From: Isotricha intestinalis
Taxonomy: Eukaryota; Ciliophora; Litostomatea; Vestibuliferida; Isotrichidae
Assembly (NCBI GenBank): GCA_023807065.1
Contig: JAJJLU010000431.1
Span: 1-47,278 of the forward strand
Length of the DNA stretch: 47,278 nt
Direction of reading: 5' to 3'
The translations under genes and the position numbers were made by a program. Every line of letters begins with the position of its first letter. Within the stretch, counting starts at the first letter, position 1. Below, in pieces: positions 27,055-38,728 of this stretch. The notes under the pieces were generated by a model. It was not told the DNA's origin. It ran no database searches and was given only the letters and a program-made list of their open reading frames with translations.

Positions 27055-28962
27055 TTATTTAAATATTATTTTATAGTTGTCAAAAGAATGAAGAGTAGTT
27101 ATTATAAATTTTTCTGCATCTCCTCCAAATATAGAAAAATTTGATTCAACTTCAATTTTTTTATCATCTTTAAATGATATTTTATCAATTAATAAAATAA
27201 TATCTGAACTACTTGAAAATTTAATTCCTGAACCATCTTTTGATATTTTTAAAAGAGTATCATTAATAAATCCTTCAAATTTTTTATAAGAACTTTGATA
27301 TTCTTCAAATATTTTTCCTTTATTTTCAGATTCAATATTATTTGTAATAAAAGAAACATACTTTTCATTGCATGATTTACATTTATCAGAATTTAATATT
27401 AAAAAGTAAACAAATTTAGAAGGAGAAACTACATTTCTAACAATATTTAATAATATTTCATAAAATGTTTTTAAACATACCATATTATCATAAATATTAC
27501 CTATTGTTAGTTCACATGAAGTAAAATAATTAATAAAATTTTCAAAATATACATAACTTTCTTCTGTTATTTCATTGATATTCTCAGCTAAACTTTTTGA
27601 AGTTAATAAAGAAAAAAAAATTGAATATGTGAATTTTTTCTTATAATTTAATCTTTGATTTATAATATTTGATAAAGAATTTAAACATAAAGCTTCAACA
27701 CTCATTCCTAAATGTTTCATTGAAATATAAAAATTTTTACTTTTTGAAAATAAAAAATTAACCATTAAATCAAAAGCATTATCATATGAAATTTTATCTA
27801 TAATTAAATTCATTGTATCAGAATTTAAACTTATCATTTCACATATATCAGGATAAACGGTGAAAGAATATAAAATTATGCATTTAATCATAATTTGAAA
27901 ATATACTGTTAATTTATCTAAGTTTGTGTAAAAATTTAATATTAATTTCCTAAAATTATTTGCTGATTGAAGAAGATATTTCTTTAATAATTCATTATTT
28001 TGATTAAAGTTATCATTTGATATTTTTAATAATTCTTCTTCTTTTTCTATATCAAATAATTTTTTTGCAACATCAATTGTTTTTTTATTAAACTCTGATA
28101 ATTCTTTCTTCGATTCAATAATATCTTTTAATAAAAATCTATTTGTATCACAACATAAAAATAAGAAAATATATACATTTTTAAATAAAAAAATTTCAAA
28201 TATATCTGGATTTATTTTAGGATCTATTCTATTAGTAAGAATAAGATCAAAATTATTTATTGAGGTATTATATAATTTTTGAAAGAAATTTTCTTGCTTT
28301 TTATTTGAAACAAATAAGTCTTCTTTACCATTACAAATAAATAATTTTAATGTGTCAATATTTTCAATTGAAGAAATCATATTTTTATCAATTGGATGGT
28401 CTCTATGATGAATAATGAAAAAAATAATTGAAGTTAATTTATAAGTAAAATCAAATTTATCCATTTCTTTCTGAAAAATATCTTTTTGATATAAAAAATT
28501 ATCATCATTTAACGTATCAATACAAAAAATAAAAATATTATATGGAAAAGTAGAATTAATAACTTCTTTAACATTTTTATTATTATTTAATATTTCATCA
28601 AATGAAGAATTTATTATTTCTTTAGATGAATTTAATCTTTGATAAATACATGTTATAAAATGTAACATTAATTGAGCACTTTGATTTAACAATTTTATTT
28701 TATCACTCATTTGATATTTCATATACTCAATTAGATTATTGGAAAAGTTTTTTATTTGAATATTATCAAAAGTATAAAATATTGTTTTTAAATCACTTTC
28801 TGCTGAACCATTTAATGGTAAATCTTCAATACATTTTAAAAATAATTCTTTTGTTTTAGAAAAATCTTCTTGTGAAGAAATTGATACTAATAGAGGAGCT
28901 GCAACTTCTATATTATAATTATATGTGTTTGAATTAAAAAATGATGAGAAATACTCAAACAT
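27055..28962 (-). CDS. Uncharacterised helical protein, 635 residues
   Basis: A continuous frame with ordinary codon use, starting MFEYFSSFFNSNTYNYN. It appears all-helical without signal peptide. Several hydrophobic stretches (FPYNIFIFCID, LTSIIFFIIHHRD, VYIFLFLCC) look like buried helices rather than membrane spans. A CKSCNE motif lies near 530. The C-terminal 80 residues (SSSDIILLIDKISFKD and on) look like beta-strands. No known family is recognised. It is not low-complexity, so a structured, conserved protein is likely. It is divergent from the V-ATPase gene across about 190 bases. Confidence 0.6.
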   Translation of the reverse strand: MFEYFSSFFNSNTYNYNIEVAAPLLVSISSQEDFSKTKELFLKCIEDLPLNGSAESDLKTIFYTFDNIQIKNFSNNLIEYMKYQMSDKIKLLNQSAQLMLHFITCIYQRLNSSKEIINSSFDEILNNNKNVKEVINSTFPYNIFIFCIDTLNDDNFLYQKDIFQKEMDKFDFTYKLTSIIFFIIHHRDHPIDKNMISSIENIDTLKLFICNGKEDLFVSNKKQENFFQKLYNTSINNFDLILTNRIDPKINPDIFEIFLFKNVYIFLFLCCDTNRFLLKDIIESKKELSEFNKKTIDVAKKLFDIEKEEELLKISNDNFNQNNELLKKYLLQSANNFRKLILNFYTNLDKLTVYFQIMIKCIILYSFTVYPDICEMISLNSDTMNLIIDKISYDNAFDLMVNFLFSKSKNFYISMKHLGMSVEALCLNSLSNIINQRLNYKKKFTYSIFFSLLTSKSLAENINEITEESYVYFENFINYFTSCELTIGNIYDNMVCLKTFYEILLNIVRNVVSPSKFVYFLILNSDKCKSCNEKYVSFITNNIESENKGKIFEEYQSSYKKFEGFINDTLLKISKDGSGIKFSSSSDIILLIDKISFKDDKKIEVESNFSIFGGDAEKFIITTLHSFDNYKIIFK

Positions 28963-29149
28963 TCCTTTTAAATCAATAATTAATTAATAATTAATAATTA
29001 ATTTATTTTAAAAATATTATCTTCTCTTATTATTTACCTTATTTTAAATATTATTTATAATGTAAAGGAAAAAAAAACATTTACTGATAAAAAAAATATA
29101 AATCTAAACCCAAAAAAAAATAAAAAAAGTAATTAAAAAACATAAAAAA

Positions 29150-30610
29150 ATGAATGTTATAAACACAATAAATCCTCGTATAGAATATAAAACAGTAATG
29201 AACGTAGATGGTCCATTAGTAATATTAGATAACATAAAATTTCCAAAATATAATGAGATAGTGAACGTTCGTTTAGGAGATGGAACAGTTCGTAAAGGTC
29301 AAGTTTTAGAAATAAATGGGAATAGAGCAGTAGTTCAAATATTTGAAGGAACTCAGAACATAGATGTAGTAAACACATATGTTGAATTTACAGGTGATGT
29401 GCTTAAAATGCCAATATCAGAAGAAATGCTTGGTCGTTCATTTAATGGTTCTGGAATGCCTATTGATGGTGGTCCTAATGTTCTTGCTGAAGAATTTAGG
29501 GATATTAATGGACAACCTATAAATCCTTGTAAAAGAGCTTATCCTAGAGAAATGATACAAACTGGAATTTCTGCTATTGATTGTATGAATTCTATTGCTA
29601 GAGGACAAAAAATCCCTCTTTTCTCTGCTTCTGGTTTACCTCATAATGAAATTGGTGCTCAAATTTGTAGACAAGCTTCTCTAGTAAAAGGGAAAGATGT
29701 TATGGATCATTCTGATGATAATTTTGTTATTGTTTTTGCTGCTATGGGAGTTAATTTAGAAACAGCAAGATTTTTCCAAAAAGATTTCGAAGTTCATGGT
29801 TCAATGGAACATACAGTTTTATTTTTAAATTTAGCAAATGACCCAGCAATAGAAAGAATAATAACTCCAAAATTAGCATTAACAACAGCCGAATATTTAG
29901 CATATGAAAAAGAACTTCACGTTTTAGTAATAATGACAGATATGACATCATACGCAAATGCAGTAAGAGAAGTATCAACAGCACGTGAGGAAGTACCAGG
30001 TCGTTTTGGTTATCCAGGTTATATGTATACAGATTTAGCAAATATATACGAAAGAGCAGGTCGTATTGAAGGAATTAACGGATCAATTACTCAAATACCA
30101 ATTCTTACAATGCCTGGTGATGATATCACTCATCCAATTCCTGATTTAACTGGTTATATCACTGAAGGACAAATTTTCATTGATAGAACTATGTATAGTA
30201 GAAATATTTATCCTCCTATTAACGTACTTCCTTCTCTTTCACGTTTAATGAAAAGTGCTATTGGGAAAGGAATGACTAGAGAAGATCATCCTATGGTTTC
30301 TAATCAGTTATATGCCAATTATGCTATAGGGAAAGATAATCAACAAATGAAAGCTGTTGTAGGAGAAGAAGCTTTAACTCAAGAAGAATTGAGATATATT
30401 GATTTTCTAGAAGCTTTCGAAAAAACTTATATTGCTCAAGATAGATATGAAAATAGATCTATTGAAGAAAGCTTGGATAAAGCTTGGGAATTACTCAGGA
30501 AATTTCCTTATGAAGAATTAACTAAAATTCCTGATGCTATTAAAAAGAAGTATTATTCCAGAGAAGATTTTGTTCATAATAAAAAAATGGAAGAAAAGAA
30601 TAAAAAGTAA
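29150..30610 (+). CDS. V-type proton ATPase subunit B
   Basis: 486 residues, the usual size. It is the non-catalytic nucleotide-binding subunit of the V1 head that acidifies vacuoles and contractile-vacuole or endosomal compartments. Recognised by [20 protein letters not shown], the altered P-loop region [20 protein letters not shown] typical of B subunits, [37 protein letters not shown] and [12 protein letters not shown]. The start [16 protein letters not shown] fits the family. Codon use is biased towards the common codons, as in highly expressed genes. Confidence 0.97.
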   Translation: MNVINTINPRIEYKTVMNVDGPLVILDNIKFPKYNEIVNVRLGDGTVRKGQVLEINGNRAVVQIFEGTQNIDVVNTYVEFTGDVLKMPISEEMLGRSFNGSGMPIDGGPNVLAEEFRDINGQPINPCKRAYPREMIQTGISAIDCMNSIARGQKIPLFSASGLPHNEIGAQICRQASLVKGKDVMDHSDDNFVIVFAAMGVNLETARFFQKDFEVHGSMEHTVLFLNLANDPAIERIITPKLALTTAEYLAYEKELHVLVIMTDMTSYANAVREVSTAREEVPGRFGYPGYMYTDLANIYERAGRIEGINGSITQIPILTMPGDDITHPIPDLTGYITEGQIFIDRTMYSRNIYPPINVLPSLSRLMKSAIGKGMTREDHPMVSNQLYANYAIGKDNQQMKAVVGEEALTQEELRYIDFLEAFEKTYIAQDRYENRSIEESLDKAWELLRKFPYEELTKIPDAIKKKYYSREDFVHNKKMEEKNKK

Positions 30611-30693
30611 TTGTTTTACTTTTATTAATACAAATTTATTTAAAAATTATTTAAATTTTTTTTAATTTTTTTATGTCTTTTATTTTTTAATAA

Positions 30694-33045
30694 ATGGGAG
30701 ATTTGGCAAAAATAATATGTGTCGGAAGTTCATTTGATTTAGATATTTCTTTAGGATTAACTGAAGAACAATATTCTTTTTTAAATATAAATTATGATAA
30801 AATTAATGATTTAAGCGAACTAAAAACATATTTTAGTTATAATCAACAATTTAACACAAATGATAATAATAATTCAAATAATAATTTTTCTTTTTTGTCT
30901 TTGCTTTCAATTTCATCTTCTAATTCTCTTTTTAATACTCTTCTATTTATAAATAGAGCAAATAGAGTTAAAAGTTTTATTGAATATATTGTTCCTTTTT
31001 ATCCAAAATATGAAGTATTATATGATTTTATGGAAGGAATTGTTAAATCATTTTGTGAAAGAAATTTTATTTTTGTTGAATTTTATAATTTATTAGATAT
31101 TAAACCTAATATAACTTTTAATTTAAAAAAAATTGATGATAATGGTGAAATTATTAATTCTAAACAATTTGTTATTTCCAAAAATAATAAATTTTCAGAA
31201 AGAAATGAAGAATATAATGGAGATTTATTTTTAGGATTTAAATTTGATTTTGATTGTTCAATTTTTTATTCTTCGATAACAGAATTAATAAAATGTAAAT
31301 TAAAATCAAATAAAGAAATTGTAGAATTTATAATTAAAATATGTAATAAATATCCAAAAATGTTAATTTGCATAAATTACTTATCATATTTTGAAGAAGA
31401 AAGTAAAATAGATTTAGAAACAATAAATTTAATAACTGATTTATTAAGTTTAACTGATATTTTTATTTTTGAAAAAAATGAAATTTTAGAATATTTTAAA
31501 TTAACACAATCATTAGAAGATGAAGAAAAAAAAATCAAAAAATCTTTAACTCAATCAAATAGAAAGAAAAAATCAAATTCACAAGATATATTTTTAGAAA
31601 ATAATTATAAATTTAATAATTTAAAAAAAAGATTATTTCCTCAAAAAATAATTACAATTGAACAATTATTCATTCAAAAAATAAATTCAAAAAAAAAAAA
31701 TTCTCCCTTAAAAATAGGAATTTTTGTTGATGAATTAGAAAAAATTATTATTATTCATCAAGATACTTTAACAGGATTAGTTTTATTTCATAATAAATTT
31801 TATATGAATTTTTATCCAAATAATATAAATGAAGAAAAATATGAAGTTTACAAACAAATTTTTTTTAAAAATTATAAAAAAATAAATAGTATATTTTTAG
31901 GAGGATTTTTATCAAGATTATTTAATAAAAAAAGTTTTAAAACTTGTTTTGTTGCAGGAAATGAAAGTGTTAAAAAAGTAATTGATTTAATTAAAAATGA
32001 TATGGATTTTCCAAATAATAATTCATTTTATGAAATTTTAGTCAAACGTTCTTTACCTTCTAAATCACAAGAAGAAATAAAAAATTTTAAAAAAGAAAAA
32101 AATTTTATTTTAGATTGTACAAATGTAATTAATAGTAAAAAAAAAGAATATAATGCTTTATATGATATCAGTTGTTTATCATATTTTTCAAATTTTGAAA
32201 ATAGGAAAATTTTATATAAACAAGGATTTATAGATAGGAAAGGTTTTATTCTTGGAGAACCTGAAAATAATTCTTTTTTAACTTTTGTTAATAATAAAAA
32301 AATGATTAAACATTATTCTAATGAAAAAGGAAAATTGAAAAAAACAAAGGATAATAATGATTATTTAAGAGCCCAATTAAGAAATTTAAGTTTAAGTAAA
32401 GCTGAAGAATTCCAAAAATTTAATATAAATAATTTAATGGAAATTGCTAGGATTCATAATTATGATTTATTACATAAGAAAAAATTACCTTCTTTAATAA
32501 AAAAAAATACTAATTATAGTTATGGTAACAAAGATATATTTTTTAAAGATTTACAAAAATCGAAACATAATAATAATTCATCAAAAGATATATTTGTTAG
32601 ATTAAATAGATTTAATCAATGTAATTCTACTATATATTCTTTAAAAAATAAATTCAGTAATGGAAATAATTTTTTCCAAAATTTAAATCTAAGTCATAGG
32701 AATTCAAAAGTAATTAAATTACCTTTAAACACAAATTCTAATGAACACAAAAATAAAAGCAATAATGGTTATATTGAAAAAGAAGAAATTGATAATAAAA
32801 TAAATAATAATCTACATAATGTAAATGAAAAAGAAATAAGGAATCAAAAAAAAGAAAGAAATCATAAAATAAAAAATAATGTTAAAAATGAAAAAAACAA
32901 ATCAATTGAAATATTAATTCAACCATACAAAGATAAAGGATATATGACACAAACAGATTTTAGAAAAATTATAAACGAATATGAAAATAAATTAATAAAT
33001 TCAAATAAAATAAATAAAAATGGTTTTCAATTAGACAAAGAATAA
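30694..33045 (+). CDS. Uncharacterised 783-residue protein
   Basis: Starts MGDLAKIICVGSSFDLD 83 bases after the V-ATPase gene. Residues about 85-460 look structured, with patterns LFINRANRVKSFIEYIVPFY, FIIKICNKYPKMLICINYL, LKIGIFVDELEKIIII and SIFLGGFLSRLF. About 280-310 and 590-740 are Lys/Asn-rich and disordered. No signal peptide. I do not recognise the family. The last 35 residues (GYMTQTDFRKIINEYENKL) may be a short amphipathic motif. It is probably a ciliate-specific cytosolic or cytoskeletal protein. Confidence 0.6.
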   Translation: MGDLAKIICVGSSFDLDISLGLTEEQYSFLNINYDKINDLSELKTYFSYNQQFNTNDNNNSNNNFSFLSLLSISSSNSLFNTLLFINRANRVKSFIEYIVPFYPKYEVLYDFMEGIVKSFCERNFIFVEFYNLLDIKPNITFNLKKIDDNGEIINSKQFVISKNNKFSERNEEYNGDLFLGFKFDFDCSIFYSSITELIKCKLKSNKEIVEFIIKICNKYPKMLICINYLSYFEEESKIDLETINLITDLLSLTDIFIFEKNEILEYFKLTQSLEDEEKKIKKSLTQSNRKKKSNSQDIFLENNYKFNNLKKRLFPQKIITIEQLFIQKINSKKKNSPLKIGIFVDELEKIIIIHQDTLTGLVLFHNKFYMNFYPNNINEEKYEVYKQIFFKNYKKINSIFLGGFLSRLFNKKSFKTCFVAGNESVKKVIDLIKNDMDFPNNNSFYEILVKRSLPSKSQEEIKNFKKEKNFILDCTNVINSKKKEYNALYDISCLSYFSNFENRKILYKQGFIDRKGFILGEPENNSFLTFVNNKKMIKHYSNEKGKLKKTKDNNDYLRAQLRNLSLSKAEEFQKFNINNLMEIARIHNYDLLHKKKLPSLIKKNTNYSYGNKDIFFKDLQKSKHNNNSSKDIFVRLNRFNQCNSTIYSLKNKFSNGNNFFQNLNLSHRNSKVIKLPLNTNSNEHKNKSNNGYIEKEEIDNKINNNLHNVNEKEIRNQKKERNHKIKNNVKNEKNKSIEILIQPYKDKGYMTQTDFRKIINEYENKLINSNKINKNGFQLDKE

Positions 33046-33139
33046 AATAAAATTTTCATTGAATCAATTATAATTAATTATTTTAATTTATTATTTTTTT
33101 TTAATAAATAGACAAAAAATAATATTTAATTATATAAAA

Positions 33140-33409
<270 letters not shown>

Positions 33410-33539
33410 TTTTTATATATTCATTTATTTATTTTTCTTTGTTTAAATTCTTTAATTTAAATTAGAAAAAATATATTATAATATATTTATTTTATTTTTT
33501 AAAACAATTTTTCTCATATTTTTATGTTTAAATAAATAA

Positions 33540-36500
33540 ATGAATATTTTCCAAAATGAAAATGATGAATTATATACCCATTCACCTACAAATAATATTA
33601 TATTTTCTAAAAGATCTTCATCAAATCTAACAGGCACATCAATTAGAAAAAAACAATTTCTTTTTTATAAAAAAATTACTTCATCAAAAGATATGGAAAG
33701 ATTAGGTGAAGATATTTCAATTATCGCAAAAAAATTTTTACAAAATTTTCCAAACTATTTAAGAGTAGTAAATTTTAGAAATAAATATCGATATTTTTTA
33801 AATGGAAGTTATATAGATATGGTTTTAATAATGAAAGAATTTCCTGAATTCAATATTTTTGATTATATAGGAATTATGACTTTATCTTCAATGACAAATT
33901 TAGAAAAAAAAAAATTATTTCAAGCAAGAAATAATATTCTTCTTTCTATTTTAATAATTGCAAAAGAAAGACAACTTTTAGAAAAATCATTAGTAAATAA
34001 AAATATGAATAATAGTATAAATACAGTTAATAATGATATTATAAATAAATTTCAAATTGAAGAAAATTGTATATCTTTAATATATCCTATTAAACAAATT
34101 GATAATAATAAAAATCAAGAAGAAGGAATTTTTCAAAATTTAAATTTTTTAAATAATTTAGCTGATGATATAAAAATGTTAATTATTGATGAAAGCTCAA
34201 ATGATTGTATTCATCATAGTTCAAGTCCTTTAAAAAAACTTAGTAGAAAACATGATAAAATAATATATAATAATTCAAATAATAGTGATGATGATAAATT
34301 TGAATTTGATTATGAAATTGAATTATTTTTTCTTGCTTTATTAGATTTTAAAGATAAAGCAAGAGCAATTAAACAAAAATATAATTATTATTTTCTAAAT
34401 TTTATTGAAGAATTAAATTTACCAAATAAAATTAATTTTGATAAAATTATAAATGAAATATCTATTTATAAAGATATTTCAGATTTCAATTTATCTGAAT
34501 TAATTTTGGTAAGAAAAATCCTTTCTAATGCAGCAAAAAGGAAATTATATTATGGAATTGAATTTTTTACTCATTCATCAAAATTAAATGTATATTTAAG
34601 TGAAGGAAGAATTTGGAAAAATATTGGAACATTTATAAATAATAAATCATTAGTATATAAATTATGGCTTAATTATGAAAAAAAAATAGATGAAGAAAAA
34701 TATTTAAGACAAAAACAAACTATTACAATAGAATATGCTAAAAAATTATTTCAACTTAAAAATGAGTTAACTCAATTAAATAATTCAAAAGAAAAAGACC
34801 TTTATAAAATAAATCAAAACGTTTTTATTACTAAAGAAATTAAAAAATTATGTAAATTACCAATTGTAATAAATATTAAAGATATAATTGTAATTTTTTT
34901 AAAATATGATTTAAAAGAATTATCATTATATTGTATTGAAGAATATTTTATAAATTTAAAACATTGTAAAATTCCTTTAGAAATTTTTAATATATGTCTT
35001 GATTATGATCAAGATATAGCAATATATTTATTTGACAAATCTTTAAATCAATGGAATATAAATGAAAATTACATGTTAGCTGCTTTAATGAGAAAATATT
35101 TTTCTTTTGCAAGATACTTATTAAAATTTAAAAAATGTAAAAATTTTTTAAATTCTCCTCCTCCTAATTCTGAAAATTATATGTATGTAATGTGCAGACA
35201 ACAAAATAAAATAAAAAATGAAGAAATAATGAAAATATTATATAATAAAGGAAAAACAAATGGAGGAGATGAATTAATATCTTTTTTAAAAGAAGAAATT
35301 AAACATGAAAATGAAGGTAATCCTTCTTTAATGCCACAATCTGTTAAATCATCTTATATTTTAAATATTATTTCTCCTCCACAAAATAATAAGAATATTG
35401 ATAATTCAAATCAACATTTAATTAGTAATGAGCAAAATTTTAATAATATTATTGAAAATTTTGAAAACATCACAAAGAAAAATACAGTAAATTTTAAAAC
35501 AATGATAGAAAAAAATGAAAATTTTAAAATATCAAATTCTCCAAAAAGAATAAAAGAGAAAGAAAAAAATGTATTAGATATTTTTCATTTAGATAGTTTG
35601 AGTAGTGGGACAAAAATGCTAACAACAAATATACAACAAATATCACATTTAGAAAAAAAGAATAATGATAATGAAAATAAGAATTTTGATAAATTAAAAA
35701 TTAATTCAGAAAATGTAAATAAACAAGATTCAAAGTCAAATAATAAAAAAACAATTAAAAGAAGTTCAATGGGACCTCCTTTAAAAAAAGGATTATCATT
35801 AAATTTACTTAGAAAAAAAAAATATGTAAAATATATTAAACCAACAGAAATGTCATCAAGAGAATCCTATCATGAAGGAGAAGAAATAAGATTTTCATAT
35901 TTAACAAGTAATTTACCAAAAATAAATGTACAATTAATTTTAATAGAACAATTACGTTTTGGAGAATATCTCTTTGATGCATTATGTTTATTATCTTCAA
36001 TAAAAGTAACAAATTTAAATTTAGATTATGTAGAAAGAACATGTAAAAATTTATTAGTATTTACCACAACAGATGATGCAATGTTAAAATGTAAATATCC
36101 TTTAATTAGTATTGCATTAGCAGCAGAATATTTAATAAAATTAGGTAAATTAAATCAAAAAATATTAAATAGAACATCATGTGTTGCTTTTGAATTATTA
36201 AAATTAGGTGAATGTATGCAATCTTCTATGAAAGATGAAGATATTTTAAATTACTTTTTAAGAGAACAAACTGATTATATTGGAAGAAATGCTTTAGAAA
36301 TTTATGCAGAAAATAATTTTTCTATATTATTAAGTGATATTGGTGTTGGAGGTATTGTTGGTAAAATGTGGTATGGAAATGGACATGAAGAAAGTATTCT
36401 TAGATTTTTTAGATTAACTAGAATATTAAAATCTAATATGTCTTTTGAACATTATTTTAATGTTATTAGTTCTGATTATTTATCTAAAAATGCTGTTTAT

Positions 36501-38393
36501 TCTTTTCAATTTTATCATTATATTAAAAATTGTTCTATTAGATTTAATATTAGTTCTTTTTCTACTGCTATTACTACTTTTTTATATCAAACTGTTATTT
36601 ACTTTTATGTAAATGATCTTAATGAAGATGATAAATCTTATTTAAAATTATTATTTTTTTCACATACTATGGCTTATTCATGTTTAATTAATACTGGATT
36701 AAATGCTTATTATCATTATAAAACTGGAAGGAGATTAAGAATTAATAAAACTGAAATTATAACTAATATCATTTTTGCTTTATCTATTTTTTTCAATTTA
36801 ATAAATTTAGGGAAATTAATATATAATAATTATGATGATGAAGAAAAAGAGAGTTATAATTTAATATCTGGAATTATATATTCTATTATAATTACAACTG
36901 CATGGATTAGATTTATAAATACAGTTTTATTAACAAATATTTTTGGAAGTTTTTTTAGAATTATTTTACAAATTGTTTGGCATGTTTTTGCATTTTTATT
37001 AATTGTATTTTGTATAACATTTTTATTTGCTCAATGTTTCACAGTTTTTTTCCAAAAAACTAATAATGATTATGAATATATATATAAAGCATTTATTACT
37101 TTATTTAATTCTGCTTTTGGACAAGTTGAATTTGATAGTTTCTCAGATTTAAAACTTTTTGGATATATTGTATTAATGGGGTATACTGTTATTTCAAATA
37201 TTATGTTATTTAATTTGATTGTTTGTATAATTAATAATTTATTTGAATCATTTCAAGAAAAATCAAATGCAGAAAATATGAGTGTATTAATTTTATCTCA
37301 TGAGAGAATAAGATGGGATGAAAAATTTGGAATTGTTATTTTATTGCCTGCTCCCTTAAATTTAATTTCTTTATTTTTTATCTTTATTTTAGTTATTTAT
37401 GCTCATTTTAATGATGATGAAAAAGTTATTAAATTAAATTATATTTTTTCAAAAATATGTTATTTTTTACTTGCTTTAATTTACTTTATCTTATTAACTT
37501 TATGCGGAATTTTTGTTTATCCTTTTGTTTTAATTAAATCTATAATTTATTCTTATTATTTTGATTCAAGTAATATGGAATTTTTAGATAAATTTTTTAT
37601 TTTAATATTTAGACCATTCTCTTTAATTTATTATTTTCTTGAAGATTTATATATATTTTGGACATTAGTTTATAAAAACCCAGTTATTAACAATGAAAAT
37701 GTGATAAAACAAAAAATTGCAAAAGAATATATTTTAGCATTAAGAAAAGTATTAATTAAATTTAAATATAAACAAAAAAAAAGAATTATTCCAATAAATG
37801 AATTATATATAAAATTAAGATTGATTGAAAAAAAGAAAAATACAGGAATAAATGATTCAAGTCCTTTAAGTTCAGGTTCATTAAGTCCATCACCAAATAA
37901 ATATAATAGACAAAGTATAATAACTTTAAATTCTTCTTCTTTTCATGAACAATTAAATGCAAAAATTAGAATGAAAGCTTTAATTAGTAAAATTACTGAT
38001 AATGAAGGATATATAGATATTGATAGAACTTTATTGATTCTTCCTTTTAAAGTTAATTATTCAGAAACATTTTTAACTAATTTAAATTATATAAATATAA
38101 GAATCTTTCAAAGAGGAATTACTAAATATTTATTTCAAAGAGAAATTTTCAATCAAGTATATTCATATAAAAAATTACAGTTTTTAATCAATAAATTATT
38201 AATAAAATTTAAACTAATATATCATTTTGTTCCTAGAGATATACAAGAATTAGTTCAATATAAATTTTCTTCTATAAATGATGATCCTAAATTTTCTAAA
38301 AGTGCCCAAGCTTTTTTAATTGAAGAACAAAAATATGATATAAGTGAATATGATGATACAGAAGATTTTCATTTTTTACAGACATTAAAATAA
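33540..38393 (+). CDS. TRP-like cation channel, large
   Basis: 1617 residues. The first 900 are cytosolic, helical repeat-like with disordered Asn/Lys/Ser-rich stretches (about 600-780). Transmembrane helices run from about 1005 (STAITTFLYQTVIYFYV) through LLFFSHTMAYSCLI, IIFALSIFFNLINL and VWHVFAFLLIVFCITFLFA. A pore loop FNSAFGQVEFDSF lies near 1190, and S6 VISNIMLFNLIVCIINNLF at about 1216-1235. Two further hydrophobic segments follow (about 1263-1290 and 1300-1330), an unusual addition. The order of long N-terminal repeats, six helices and a pore without a voltage-sensing arginine series fits the TRP superfamily, closest in style to TRPM or ankyrin-type members. Ion selectivity cannot be read. 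No intron. Confidence 0.7.
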   Translation: MNIFQNENDELYTHSPTNNIIFSKRSSSNLTGTSIRKKQFLFYKKITSSKDMERLGEDISIIAKKFLQNFPNYLRVVNFRNKYRYFLNGSYIDMVLIMKEFPEFNIFDYIGIMTLSSMTNLEKKKLFQARNNILLSILIIAKERQLLEKSLVNKNMNNSINTVNNDIINKFQIEENCISLIYPIKQIDNNKNQEEGIFQNLNFLNNLADDIKMLIIDESSNDCIHHSSSPLKKLSRKHDKIIYNNSNNSDDDKFEFDYEIELFFLALLDFKDKARAIKQKYNYYFLNFIEELNLPNKINFDKIINEISIYKDISDFNLSELILVRKILSNAAKRKLYYGIEFFTHSSKLNVYLSEGRIWKNIGTFINNKSLVYKLWLNYEKKIDEEKYLRQKQTITIEYAKKLFQLKNELTQLNNSKEKDLYKINQNVFITKEIKKLCKLPIVINIKDIIVIFLKYDLKELSLYCIEEYFINLKHCKIPLEIFNICLDYDQDIAIYLFDKSLNQWNINENYMLAALMRKYFSFARYLLKFKKCKNFLNSPPPNSENYMYVMCRQQNKIKNEEIMKILYNKGKTNGGDELISFLKEEIKHENEGNPSLMPQSVKSSYILNIISPPQNNKNIDNSNQHLISNEQNFNNIIENFENITKKNTVNFKTMIEKNENFKISNSPKRIKEKEKNVLDIFHLDSLSSGTKMLTTNIQQISHLEKKNNDNENKNFDKLKINSENVNKQDSKSNNKKTIKRSSMGPPLKKGLSLNLLRKKKYVKYIKPTEMSSRESYHEGEEIRFSYLTSNLPKINVQLILIEQLRFGEYLFDALCLLSSIKVTNLNLDYVERTCKNLLVFTTTDDAMLKCKYPLISIALAAEYLIKLGKLNQKILNRTSCVAFELLKLGECMQSSMKDEDILNYFLREQTDYIGRNALEIYAENNFSILLSDIGVGGIVGKMWYGNGHEESILRFFRLTRILKSNMSFEHYFNVISSDYLSKNAVYSFQFYHYIKNCSIRFNISSFSTAITTFLYQTVIYFYVNDLNEDDKSYLKLLFFSHTMAYSCLINTGLNAYYHYKTGRRLRINKTEIITNIIFALSIFFNLINLGKLIYNNYDDEEKESYNLISGIIYSIIITTAWIRFINTVLLTNIFGSFFRIILQIVWHVFAFLLIVFCITFLFAQCFTVFFQKTNNDYEYIYKAFITLFNSAFGQVEFDSFSDLKLFGYIVLMGYTVISNIMLFNLIVCIINNLFESFQEKSNAENMSVLILSHERIRWDEKFGIVILLPAPLNLISLFFIFILVIYAHFNDDEKVIKLNYIFSKICYFLLALIYFILLTLCGIFVYPFVLIKSIIYSYYFDSSNMEFLDKFFILIFRPFSLIYYFLEDLYIFWTLVYKNPVINNENVIKQKIAKEYILALRKVLIKFKYKQKKRIIPINELYIKLRLIEKKKNTGINDSSPLSSGSLSPSPNKYNRQSIITLNSSSFHEQLNAKIRMKALISKITDNEGYIDIDRTLLILPFKVNYSETFLTNLNYINIRIFQRGITKYLFQREIFNQVYSYKKLQFLINKLLIKFKLIYHFVPRDIQELVQYKFSSINDDPKFSKSAQAFLIEEQKYDISEYDDTEDFHFLQTLK

Positions 38394-38728
38394 TTCATCT
38401 AATATATTTCTTTGATATATTTATATAAAAAAAATGGATTACAAAAAAGTGAAAAGAAGGAAACATTATTTGAAAAAAAATATTTTTTAATAGATGAAAA
38501 TGAATAATGAGAAAATCAAACTCATTTACAAATGTTTTTCTAATATGGATAAATTTTCATAGTTCTAAAAAAATGATTAAGTCCTACTTTTTCATTTTAG
38601 TTGAACCAAATTAAAGTTTAAAGTCAATTTCATTAAAATTCAAAGAAATTTGAATTTAAAAAATGCATATATAAGTTTTTAATTATATTTATCATATCTA
38701 TTTTAATTAATATATATATTATAATATT
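38394..38728. other. Gap between convergent genes
   Basis: About 335 bases between the stop of the channel gene and the stop of the Hsp70-like gene. No reading frame, RNA gene or repeat that I can support. Confidence 0.5.
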